From: Hyphomicrobium sp. ghe19
Lineage (GTDB): Bacteria; Pseudomonadota; Alphaproteobacteria; Rhizobiales; Hyphomicrobiaceae
Assembly: GCF_902712875.1 (NCBI RefSeq)
Contig: NZ_LR743509.1
Location: 2,680,001-2,744,000, forward strand
Reading direction: 5' to 3'
Length of the DNA: 64,000 bases
In this document: one piece after another, positions 1 through 7,744 of the stretch
Layout of the letters: each line of letters opens with the position of its first letter
How positions within the stretch are numbered: the stretch's first letter is position 1
Program-made: the position numbers and the translations under genes
Notes under the pieces: generated by a model
Told to the model about the DNA's origin: nothing
The model's input: the letters and a program-made list of their open reading frames with translations, nothing else
Databases searched by the model: none

Positions 1-80
1 AAATCGTCAAGAATTGAGCGCTTTGCAGGTCGTATGCGACCACGCAACGAGGCGTATCATTTCAGTTCGGGAGATTGGCC

Positions 81-1055
81 GTGCGTTTGGCATCGCCGAT
101 TTTCAAGGGCATCGTTTTTTTATGCGCGGGCCAAGTCCTATTGGCGGCCGGTCCGCCACCACCGATTCCGGCGTGGTTGAAGAAACACGTGGGTGAAGGC
201 GAAGATCAAATTGCAGGGGCAGTCTTCGAACGGGCGCGCGCGCTCTATTTTCGCAAGTCGGCAGAAGGCGAAATCAGAAATCCCTGCTACTTCGCCATGG
301 ACGCCACTCGGCCTCACGCATTGAGTGACGGACGTCTGGGAAAGCGCTTCTATATTATCTGCGAAGCCGCACGATCCTTTCGTGCGATCCCGGCGGGACA
401 CGGCGGCGGGCGCGATTTGCAGGGCGTTGTTGATTTTTCAAATGGAAAACTCTGCGCAAAAAATTTCAGCAACGCGATAGACTCGAAATTGACCGCCGGC
501 GGGGACTACATAACTGGTGATACGAAGACTTCCTTCAAGGGTTACTATCGGTCGGCCGCTGGTCAAGACAGGATCCTTGAGCGCACGTTTCTCACATTCC
601 ACGGCGAAGGCGAAACGGCCAATGCGAGACTGCGTGAAATCGGCGGACACGCGGCGCTTGCGCTGAAAAAAGTATGTCTTCGAAAGAAGCCACACAGCTC
701 TTATGCAAACGGGGCTGGGTACGTCTCATATGGTGAGCTCATAAACTATGCTGGCGGGCGCAGCGACGGCTGCACAAGTTGGTCGCCCGGGGACGCGCAC
801 TCCATCATCGCCTTGGTGAAAAATGCCCCCACCACGCTCTACATCTACCCCGAGGCTGCCGACATAGAAGCCGTTGCAAAGTCGGGATCTGCCAGGCCAT
901 CTCGGGATGGCACGTATTGGAACACCTACTGCCTCGACCAAATACAATCGCCGCAATTTTGGCGGCGGGAAGCGCTCGAACCACTCCTTGCGCAATATGA
1001 AAAGGATCATCCCTCCGCCCCACCCCAGCATCCTCCAATTTGCAAGGAACCATGA
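81..1055 (+). CDS. Exported L,D-transpeptidase-catalytic-domain-like protein
   Basis: About 324 aa. A hydrophobic N-terminus (around residues 8-25) looks like a signal peptide, so the product is probably periplasmic. The centre and C-terminal half resemble the murein L,D-transpeptidase catalytic family (YkuD_2 type): an F-x-G-Y-Y-R-S segment, a T-F-H-G-E-G histidine region, and S-D-G-C-T-S-W-S-P near residue 240, matching the family's S-x-G-C nucleophile signature. Such proteins cross-link or remodel peptidoglycan, or are divergent relatives. GTG at 81 is preferred over TTG at 75 because GGGAG lies seven bases upstream. The fold assignment is by motif only; substrate is unknown. Confidence 0.6.
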   Translation: MRLASPIFKGIVFLCAGQVLLAAGPPPPIPAWLKKHVGEGEDQIAGAVFERARALYFRKSAEGEIRNPCYFAMDATRPHALSDGRLGKRFYIICEAARSFRAIPAGHGGGRDLQGVVDFSNGKLCAKNFSNAIDSKLTAGGDYITGDTKTSFKGYYRSAAGQDRILERTFLTFHGEGETANARLREIGGHAALALKKVCLRKKPHSSYANGAGYVSYGELINYAGGRSDGCTSWSPGDAHSIIALVKNAPTTLYIYPEAADIEAVAKSGSARPSRDGTYWNTYCLDQIQSPQFWRREALEPLLAQYEKDHPSAPPQHPPICKEP

Positions 1056-1362
1056 GGTGCATCCTTGTGATGATCGCGTCGTGCACGGAAGTCGTCAGCA
1101 ATAAGTAGAGAGGATGGAATGTCTTTCGGCGCGCGATGGCCAGTGCCGCTTCCCGCCGAACGGAGCGGCTTGTTGCGCTCGGGCGCTGATGTCCGTGCGC
1201 TGCGCGTCGTCGCGGAGGAAATCCGAGCAATATATCGAACTCGTCTTCATCACCTTTGCGCGAAAACAATGCTTCAATAGTAGTGGCAGCAGGGTGACAG
1301 CCCTGGCCTGAGAGTATGTTATAATATCCGAACTGCGGCGCTGTGATGAAGCGGTTGGGGTC
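1056..1362. other. Intergenic region with putative promoter
   Basis: 307 bases between the L,D-transpeptidase-like gene and the DUF2946-like gene. No convincing coding sequence on either strand. The only recognisable signal is the AT-rich promoter/operator-like element near 1315-1332. Confidence 0.4.
1315..1332 (+). promoter_or_regulatory. Extended -10 promoter overlapping a Zur-like half palindrome
   Basis: TG at 1317-1318, one base, then a perfect TATAAT at 1320-1325 forms an extended -10 element about 35 bases before the DUF2946-like start. The same bases read TGTTATAATAT followed by CCGA, sharing about 12 of 15 positions with the Zur-box core TGTTATAATATAACA as I recall it. A zinc-repressed promoter is inferred, not shown. 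Confidence 0.35.
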
Positions 1363-1740
1363 GTGAGAGTGAGACAGCTGAGACATGACAGTCGGGTTCG
1401 CTGGCTAGCGCTCTTCTCGCTTGCGCTTCAATTTGCGTTGTCCTTCGGCCACGTTCACAATCACAGACTGGAACACCATAACTTCGCGGCGGAAGCCGTT
1501 ACGCAGTGCGAACTGTCCCTCAAGTCCTCGTGCACTCTGCCGGACCGTAATGACGATGACGAAAGTCATTGCTCAATTTGCAAGTCCATGGCCATCGCAG
1601 CATCGCTCGCCCTTTTCACACTGCCTGCGTTCGTCGTACCCCCATTCCGTTTCCGTCCCATCGCACCTCAAGCACATACGAAATCACTTTCTTATGCAGT
1701 AACCGCACAGTTTCGCGCGCGGGCTCCGCCGGTCCCCTGA
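1363..1740 (+). CDS. DUF2946-like small histidine-rich membrane/exported protein
   Basis: 125 aa from a GTG start. An N-terminal hydrophobic stretch (residues 13-28) is followed directly by a cluster of histidines (H-V-H-N-H-R-L-E-H-H). A C-S-I-C-K-S-M motif and a second hydrophobic segment (A-I-A-A-S-L-A-L-F) follow, the pattern I associate with DUF2946, small proteins often found beside TonB-dependent metal receptors. The His and Cys residues suggest metal binding. It is followed by a small secreted protein and a TonB receptor on the same strand, which supports a metal uptake role; the metal is not determined. Confidence 0.6.
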   Translation: MRVRQLRHDSRVRWLALFSLALQFALSFGHVHNHRLEHHNFAAEAVTQCELSLKSSCTLPDRNDDDESHCSICKSMAIAASLALFTLPAFVVPPFRFRPIAPQAHTKSLSYAVTAQFRARAPPVP

Positions 1741-1938
1741 GACCGCCCGCTCTGCCGTTGCTACTCGTTCGATCTTGAACCGAGAGAACGTCTTGCGACG
1801 AGGCGACTGAGCACACCTCACCTTCGTCGACCTTAGCCAAACGATGAGGCGTCGCCACGCTTTCGCGTGTGCCAACTCGCGGCTTGCGAACCGAGCTTGG
1901 AGTGCAACGCGCCTCACTTTTCGATGTGGAGATAAGAG

Positions 1939-2247
1939 ATGCACAAGTGGAACGCTTGCGTTGGACACGAAAGTCCGGGGCGCATCAGTGCCTCAGTTCC
2001 GGCATTGGCGTTGCTTTTCGTTTTGACGATCCTCGTCCCTGGCGCTGTCGCGCGGGACGGCCGGAAAGTTGCCTCAAGCGAACGATGGACCTGCCTGGCT
2101 TCTGGCTATGGAGGGGTAAAGAACGCTTGGCACATCGTAGGGGGCGGACCCGCCAACAGCGCGGATGAGGCGATGATGAAGGCGGAGCAAGACTGCCGTC
2201 ATCAGGGTCTCCTCGTCTGCAAGAAAAGTGGTTGCTCTTCCCATTAG
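1939..2247 (+). CDS. Small secreted cysteine-containing protein of unknown function
   Basis: 102 aa. Residues 18-38 form a hydrophobic signal-like segment ending in an A-V-A-R site. The mature part has four cysteines (W-T-C, D-C, V-C, G-C) and a W-H-I-V-G-G-G segment, fitting a small disulfide-bonded periplasmic protein. No family recognised. It sits 198 bases after the DUF2946-like gene and about 50 bases before the TonB receptor ATG, so it may be co-transcribed with both. Confidence 0.5.
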   Translation: MHKWNACVGHESPGRISASVPALALLFVLTILVPGAVARDGRKVASSERWTCLASGYGGVKNAWHIVGGGPANSADEAMMKAEQDCRHQGLLVCKKSGCSSH

Positions 2248-2296
2248 TCCTCGCCGTCGCCGGAAGGTGTTCGCGTATCAGAACGGAGTACCCTTT

Positions 2297-4768
2297 ATGG
2301 ATTCAGTTTCTCTCAATCGGGTGTATCGCCGGCCAATCCCAGGCTGGAGAGCACATGCGTTTTTGTATGCGGTCGGAGCAGCGTTGGGCTTGACAGAGGT
2401 TTTGCCAGCGATGGCTCAAGCACCAAACTCTAATCAGCCTGCCCCAATTGTCCCAGATGCATCGGAGCAGCCGACGCAAACTCCCCCGGCAGCGCCAACG
2501 CCGCCTGCCGTCCAACAGCTGCCACCTGTCGTGGTGACCGAACCCAGCACTAAGGTTCCCAAGCACGCCAAGAAAGCAGCCCGCAAGGCGACTGCTGGGC
2601 CATCAGCATTCGCCACATCCGTACCCGGAACTAAATCGACTGTAACAGCAGCATCCTCATCCGCTGGAACTCCCGGGACAGCATCATCCGCCGCACCTCC
2701 ATCGGCAGAGGGTCCTACGAGCCCCTTGGCAATCAAGAACGACGCGTTCAACGAGGCGCGGAAGGAGATTTTCACGCAAGTCGGAACGAACTCCTATTCG
2801 CTTGGCGAGGATGCAATCCAAGCGCTCCCGCAAGGGACGGAAACGCCGCTCTCCAAGGCTCTTTTGCAGGCTCCAGGCGTGACGCAGGACTCCGCCGCAA
2901 GCGGTCAGATCCACGTGCGCAATGAGCACGCGAACCTGCAGTATCGAATCAACGGCATATTGCTTCCGGATGGCGTATCGGGATTTGGCGACGTGCTCGA
3001 AACAAGCTTCATCAGTCGACTGTCGCTTGTCACCGGAGCGCTACCGGCGGAATACGGACTGCACACGTCAGGGCTAATCGACATCACAACGCGAGCCGGC
3101 GCGCAGGAGCCGGGCGGTACAATCAGTTCCTATGGCGGAAGCCGCGGAACTTTCACGCAGGGCCTCGAATATGGCGGCAGCTCGGGACCCGTCGATTATT
3201 TCTTCACCGGGCGCTATCTCACGAATGACGAGGGCATCGAGAACCCGACATCGAGCTGGGATGCGATACACGATCATACGGATCTTGGCCGGGGCTTCGG
3301 CTACGTCTCGGCGTTGCTCGACGACTCCACTCGACTGAGCTGGATCTCCGGAGTGTCGGTTCAGAATTTTCAAATTCCGAACACGCCGGGCCTTTCACCG
3401 GCGTTCACGACCATCGCCGGCTTACCGAGCTACTTCGACTCGTCATTGCTCAACGAGCATCAGTTCGAACAGAATTACTATGACGTCATCGCGCTGCAGA
3501 GGAAAATCGAGAATGGCGACTACCAGATCGCCTACTTTTCACGATATAGCGATCTCCATTTCCATCCCGATGACGTGGGCGATCTCATCTTCAATGGCAT
3601 CGCCTCCGACGTGCAGCGCCGAAGCTTCCTCAACGGCATTCAAGGCGACGGTTCATATCGGCTCAATGCCTTCAACACGCTTAGAGCAGGCTTCAGCGTA
3701 AGTGGCGAACAAACCAAGGCGATCAGTGACTCCTCGGTTGTGGAAGACGACTTGACGAGCCTCAAAGCCGTGTCCGATGAAACATCGAAGCTCGGCTGGC
3801 TGATCGGAATTTATGCGCAGGACGAAATCCGACTGACGAACCAACTCACGCTGAATGTCGGCCTGCGCTTCGACCAAATGTACGAATATGTCGACGCCAA
3901 CCAATGGAGCCCGCGCGTCAGCTTGGAGTATCGTCCGTTCGACGGAACGACATTGCACGCGGGTTATGCCCGCTACTTCACGCCGCCGCCGCAAGTTGCT
4001 GCGGGACCGACCAACGTCGCGGCGTTCGATGGAACCGTTCAGCAATCGGAGACTTGCGGGGGTAAGGTCGCTGGCGTGAACGACACGATTTGCGGTCTCG
4101 TTCAGCCGGAACGCTCCCACTACTTCGACGCGGGAATAACGCAGAGGATCTTCCCGGGTTTGGATATCGGCGTCGATGCCTATTACAAGATCGCGCGTGA
4201 TCTGCTTGACGACGGCCAGTTCGGGGCGGCGCTCGTGCTCGATGCCTTCAATTACGAAACAGGGATCAACCGAGGCATCGAATTCAAAGCGAATTATAAA
4301 TGGGACAATTTCACCGCTTATGGCAACGTCGCGGTCGCTGACCAGAAGGGCAAGAATATTGTATCGAACCAGTACCTGTTCAGTGCGGATGACCTTGATT
4401 ACATCGCCCATCACTTCATCTACACCGACCACACGCAATTCATCACCGTTTCGGCGGGCGTATCTTATCTTTGGGAAGGAACGCGCTTCAGCGCGGATAT
4501 GATTTACGGCAGCGGCCTCAGGACAGATCTCGATACTACCGAGGGCACTGTCCCGAATGGCGCCAGCGTTCCGGCATATACTCAGGTCAATCTCGGTGTC
4601 TCGCACGAGTTTACGAACTGGTTTGCGAAGCCAACGACTGTTCGCTTCGACGTCGTCAACGTCTTCGACCAAGTTTACCAGATCAGAAATGGCTCTGGTA
4701 TCGGCGTGTTCGCTCCGCAGTATGGACCTCGCCTAGGTTTCTTTGCGGGCCTCTCGCAGAGGTTTTGA
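2297..4768 (+). CDS. TonB-dependent outer-membrane receptor
   Basis: About 823 aa. A signal region (roughly residues 15-45, ending A-M-A-Q-A) is followed by a Pro/Thr/Ala-rich linker with a TonB-box-like P-P-V-V-V-T. A plug domain follows (about residues 160-290; I-N-G-I-L-L-P-D-G and S-R-L-S-L-V-T-G-A-L-P-A-E-Y-G), then a C-terminal beta-barrel ending in F, typical of outer-membrane porin-like receptors. ATG 2297 has GGAG eight bases upstream; the frame is open to GTG 2228 but that extension looks non-coding. The long low-complexity linker is unusual. Context with the DUF2946-like gene suggests metal or metal-chelate import; the ligand is unknown. Confidence 0.85.
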   Translation: MDSVSLNRVYRRPIPGWRAHAFLYAVGAALGLTEVLPAMAQAPNSNQPAPIVPDASEQPTQTPPAAPTPPAVQQLPPVVVTEPSTKVPKHAKKAARKATAGPSAFATSVPGTKSTVTAASSSAGTPGTASSAAPPSAEGPTSPLAIKNDAFNEARKEIFTQVGTNSYSLGEDAIQALPQGTETPLSKALLQAPGVTQDSAASGQIHVRNEHANLQYRINGILLPDGVSGFGDVLETSFISRLSLVTGALPAEYGLHTSGLIDITTRAGAQEPGGTISSYGGSRGTFTQGLEYGGSSGPVDYFFTGRYLTNDEGIENPTSSWDAIHDHTDLGRGFGYVSALLDDSTRLSWISGVSVQNFQIPNTPGLSPAFTTIAGLPSYFDSSLLNEHQFEQNYYDVIALQRKIENGDYQIAYFSRYSDLHFHPDDVGDLIFNGIASDVQRRSFLNGIQGDGSYRLNAFNTLRAGFSVSGEQTKAISDSSVVEDDLTSLKAVSDETSKLGWLIGIYAQDEIRLTNQLTLNVGLRFDQMYEYVDANQWSPRVSLEYRPFDGTTLHAGYARYFTPPPQVAAGPTNVAAFDGTVQQSETCGGKVAGVNDTICGLVQPERSHYFDAGITQRIFPGLDIGVDAYYKIARDLLDDGQFGAALVLDAFNYETGINRGIEFKANYKWDNFTAYGNVAVADQKGKNIVSNQYLFSADDLDYIAHHFIYTDHTQFITVSAGVSYLWEGTRFSADMIYGSGLRTDLDTTEGTVPNGASVPAYTQVNLGVSHEFTNWFAKPTTVRFDVVNVFDQVYQIRNGSGIGVFAPQYGPRLGFFAGLSQRF

Positions 4769-5293
4769 ATTTCCGAAATGTTGACGGCAATATATTGCCC
4801 GGTCCGATTCCACAGACGAGGGCGGCGCGCGAATAGTCCGTGGGCGCGCCGCATACTCAAAGGTTCGATGATGTACTCCGCGAGATCGAGCGTGGATGGA
4901 GCGTAGAACTTGGACCTACACGTTTCACCCAACTCAAAAAGCTACTAGGCAACATCTGGGATAGTCCGTTGATCTGCTAAAGGCGGAGATGGCACATAAG
5001 TTTCATTAGTTCTGGCTTGATCATTGGTGTCAGACTTCCGGCAAGTGACCCGTAGCGTCATTTGCCAGATGTCCGCTCTTAGAGGCCTTGCTGACGTGGT
5101 GTTTGCTCATCAGAACGCCATAAGATTTTGATGATGGGAGTTCCGCTTTCTCGGCATTGCCGGCATAGCTGTAAGATCCCAGAAGCGGACATTGGCGACA
5201 TCATCCTCAGCGTCCGCCATCGTCAACGCTGTCCGATTACCGAGTACATTCGGTAGTCAGATGCCGATCTTCTTCGCGATCTGGTTTGCGGGC
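4769..5293. other. Gene-poor spacer with inverted repeat
   Basis: 525 bases without a supported gene, lying between the 3' ends of two convergent genes. It contains ATGTCCGCT (5069-5077) and its reverse complement (5184-5192), about 106 bases apart. The region looks like decayed accessory DNA. Confidence 0.35.
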
Positions 5294-7147
5294 TCAGATC
5301 AGTTCATCTGCTGCAAACGACGGCGGATGTCTTGAATGGTGGCCCTCGACAGCCCACTGTGAGCCAGCGTCCGCATGGTTCGCATCTACTGCTACGCGGC
5401 GCACGATCGCCGATGCAGGCAGCGCGCGGAGAGCCAGCCGTCCCGCCAGCTCGCGTGAACTCGTTGGCCAAGTATTCAGATGCAGCGTCATGGGTAATTG
5501 CGGGATTGGGGTCGGATCCCAGGTGGCGCGACGGTGAATCAGTTTCCGGTCAACAAACCACCTGATCTCACATTGATCCCATTCGATCGTATATTGATGC
5601 AGTGCCTTCGACGCATCAAATCCCAATTCGATAACGATGGGGGTTCCCCGGTAGCCGTAGTCAAACTTAGCGCCTACGGTACCTGGGTTGTAGAACACGT
5701 TGACCAGAAGCTGGTCTGGTCGGTTCCCCAAGATTTCAACATCGATCTCCTGTCGGGGTGAGTCACGGTGGAGAAAGAAACCGGTGACGAGGCCTGGGAC
5801 ATTCGCGGCTTGCAGCGTCGCTTCGAAACGCCCGAATAAAAAGTTGGCGCGACTTGAGATCGCCGCAGCGCTGAGATTCCGAACGCCAAGTGGCTCCTCG
5901 ATGACACCGAGTGAGAGCCCGCCGCTCGGGACTAGTGTCACGTTGTCTGGACGAAAAAGTCCGAGATTTCCGGGGAAGGTATCATTTCGCAGCAACCATC
6001 GCTCAGACCAGATTTGAGCAAGATCGTCTTCGAAACACACCCGCAAACCACCTAACAATTTCTGTCTCTCGGCCGATCCCGCGCTAATGCCGGTCCAACC
6101 CGTGCGCGGCTTCACTATCCAGGGCGACAGGTCATGCCGAAGCCGCTTTGCAGGGGCGGCCATTTCGCTTGTTGGCGGCACACGATGACGCGTCCGAAGT
6201 CCGATGTCATTAACCGACGGGTACCGAGCGTTCGGCGGCGCAATCTTCAAATGCTCACATAGGTCGCGCCAACTGCTTGCACGCTCGTGATTCAGGTGTA
6301 GAAAATCGGCCCCTTCTAACGCTGCTAGCATGGCATGGCGCCGGGTGGACTTATCTACGCCACCGGTCATAATGTACTTTGCGCTTGGGTAGCGTTGAGT
6401 AAGCACGCGTATCTGCGATTCCAGCGAACCTATGTTGACGTAAGCATTGAAGACGCGATCGTTGCGACCTGCGAGCAGGCTCTCAAATTCACTATCCGGG
6501 ATACTGTCAAAATCACTGCAACAGCGATAGCCAAGCATCGATAGGGCTATTGCAAGGGATGAGAGCCCTGACCCCGGCGCTCCAAACGCGAAAACTGGAG
6601 AGTGGGCCGGGCGGCCCTGAAACAGCGCTGCTTCGCCGCTATCAAGAACACCGATCCAGCCTAGTGCTGGCAGGATCGAGTACGAATTAGTCGAGTGCAG
6701 ATCTCGGCGTTGGTTAATCACTGAGCGCCGCAATGCCCTGACATCCAGCTCTCGGAACTTGTGATTAATCCATAGGTCGATCGGACCCGGGCACGGAAGA
6801 AGGTCCAGCAGCGATTGAGCCCCCTTCTTTGAAAGCACATAGCCGGACAAGTACCAAAGTCCGCATTCCGGCCGGAACACATTCTTAGAAACTATTTCCT
6901 TTGGAGCACCGTGGCGTACTTCCCGGTACGAAACGTACAAGATATCGAACCGAGGAATACCCCCATCAGCGTCCTCCATCTCTCGCCAGGCCTGCTCGAA
7001 TATCGACGCAAAGCCGCGGTCGCACCATACGTCGTCCTCGAGCACCAGACTGTAGGAGGCGCTGGAACGTCGCCAAACCAATCGCAATGGCGATCGTGAA
7101 AATATCAACTTCAAGAAATGCGAGCGAAACGCCGACGGCCATTGCAT
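5294..7147 (-). CDS. 5'-truncated GT25 / sulfotransferase-like / GH16 multidomain protein
   Basis: The open frame encodes 617 aa, but only residues from about 29 (near base 7063) look genuine; upstream codons are mntP sequence in another frame. Three parts are visible. Residues 30-165 resemble a family 25 glycosyltransferase with the L-V-L-E-D-D-V motif, missing its usual N-terminal start. Residues 185-330 look sulfotransferase-like, with a P-loop-like [10 protein letters not shown]. Residues 375-590 resemble a GH16 glucanase, with the catalytic signature E-I-D-V-E-I-L at 467-473. A polysaccharide-modifying role is inferred. The fusion is unusual and the gene has no credible start, so it may be a pseudogene. 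Confidence 0.55.
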   Translation of the reverse strand: MQWPSAFRSHFLKLIFSRSPLRLVWRRSSASYSLVLEDDVWCDRGFASIFEQAWREMEDADGGIPRFDILYVSYREVRHGAPKEIVSKNVFRPECGLWYLSGYVLSKKGAQSLLDLLPCPGPIDLWINHKFRELDVRALRRSVINQRRDLHSTNSYSILPALGWIGVLDSGEAALFQGRPAHSPVFAFGAPGSGLSSLAIALSMLGYRCCSDFDSIPDSEFESLLAGRNDRVFNAYVNIGSLESQIRVLTQRYPSAKYIMTGGVDKSTRRHAMLAALEGADFLHLNHERASSWRDLCEHLKIAPPNARYPSVNDIGLRTRHRVPPTSEMAAPAKRLRHDLSPWIVKPRTGWTGISAGSAERQKLLGGLRVCFEDDLAQIWSERWLLRNDTFPGNLGLFRPDNVTLVPSGGLSLGVIEEPLGVRNLSAAAISSRANFLFGRFEATLQAANVPGLVTGFFLHRDSPRQEIDVEILGNRPDQLLVNVFYNPGTVGAKFDYGYRGTPIVIELGFDASKALHQYTIEWDQCEIRWFVDRKLIHRRATWDPTPIPQLPMTLHLNTWPTSSRELAGRLALRALPASAIVRRVAVDANHADAGSQWAVEGHHSRHPPSFAADELI

Positions 7148-7490
7148 CGAGGCTCGTGCCGACCGCTGTCGCCATCAACACCGCGAACGAACTGCCGGGC
7201 TGTCCTTGGTCAGCATTCTTCCAGACAGCGGCAAAAAGCATATGAAGACCAACGCCGGCGAGCAGTCCGAAAGCGATCCAATGATCGACGGCCTCGACAA
7301 AGCTACTAGCGGCGACGCCGGCGGCCCAACCGATGACTGGCGTAATTGCCTCGACAACGCCGAAGACAACACCCGTACGCAAAGCTTCTGAGAACCGCGG
7401 TCGATTGAGTGCTGCGCCACGGCCAACCGAAACAGCGAACGCGTCTATGGACATGCTCAAGGCGAGCACGGTGATTGCGAAAGGGGACAT
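6966..7490 (-). pseudogene. mntP: 3'-truncated manganese efflux pump MntP
   Basis: The first about 142 residues (7490 down to about 7065) are typical MntP: N-terminal [12 protein letters not shown], a second D-A-M-A-V-G-V-S-L motif, and several transmembrane helices. MntP exports Mn(II) across the inner membrane and normally has six helices in about 190 residues. Homology stops abruptly after I-A-I-G-L-A-T-F; the remaining 32 residues are charged, arginine-rich and out of frame with the adjacent glycosyltransferase. The last helix and the conserved glycine-rich end are missing, so the pump is probably non-functional. A yybP-ykoY-type riboswitch precedes it. Confidence 0.75.
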
Positions 7491-7557
7491 AAGAAATCAG
7501 CCCTACGGACGAGCAGACCGGGTGCTCAATCGCCCGTCCGCACGGAGCGAGTTCCAC

Positions 7558-7660
7558 CACGGTCTTGCCGGGCCGATAATTTCGGCTGACCGCACCACGC
7601 GCGCTGCGCGAGCCTGTTGACGCGATCCCGCTCATCGAGCGGTAGCTACTCCCCGATAGG
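7558..7660 (-). ncRNA. yybP-ykoY manganese riboswitch
   Basis: Read on the minus strand, the leader of mntP starts with GGGGAGTAG (7654-7646), contains stem-forming GC-rich segments, and ends with GCAAGACC (7568-7561). These are the two hallmark conserved blocks of the yybP-ykoY Mn(II)-sensing aptamer, which commonly controls mntP. It lies about 70 bases upstream of the mntP ATG. Placement before mntP independently supports the call. Confidence 0.8.
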
Positions 7661-7744
7661 CGGTGCATAGGTGCGCAAACGAATAAAGTCAATTAATATC
7701 AGCTACTTAAATGCACTTGCTACTCATTTGCAAGTGACGGTCGC

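Noticed and set aside
805..1386. 193-codon minus-strand open frame
   Set aside because: It overlaps both the L,D-transpeptidase-like gene and the promoter region, with no ribosome-binding site or family resemblance.
3653..4672. 339-codon open frame on the minus strand inside the TonB receptor
   Set aside because: It is antisense to a strongly supported receptor and its product resembles no family; GC-rich codon bias keeps the reverse frame open.
6966..7147. Apparent start of the glycosyltransferase ORF at 7147
   Set aside because: This segment is mntP sequence read in another frame, so the first about 28 residues are not a genuine protein N-terminus.
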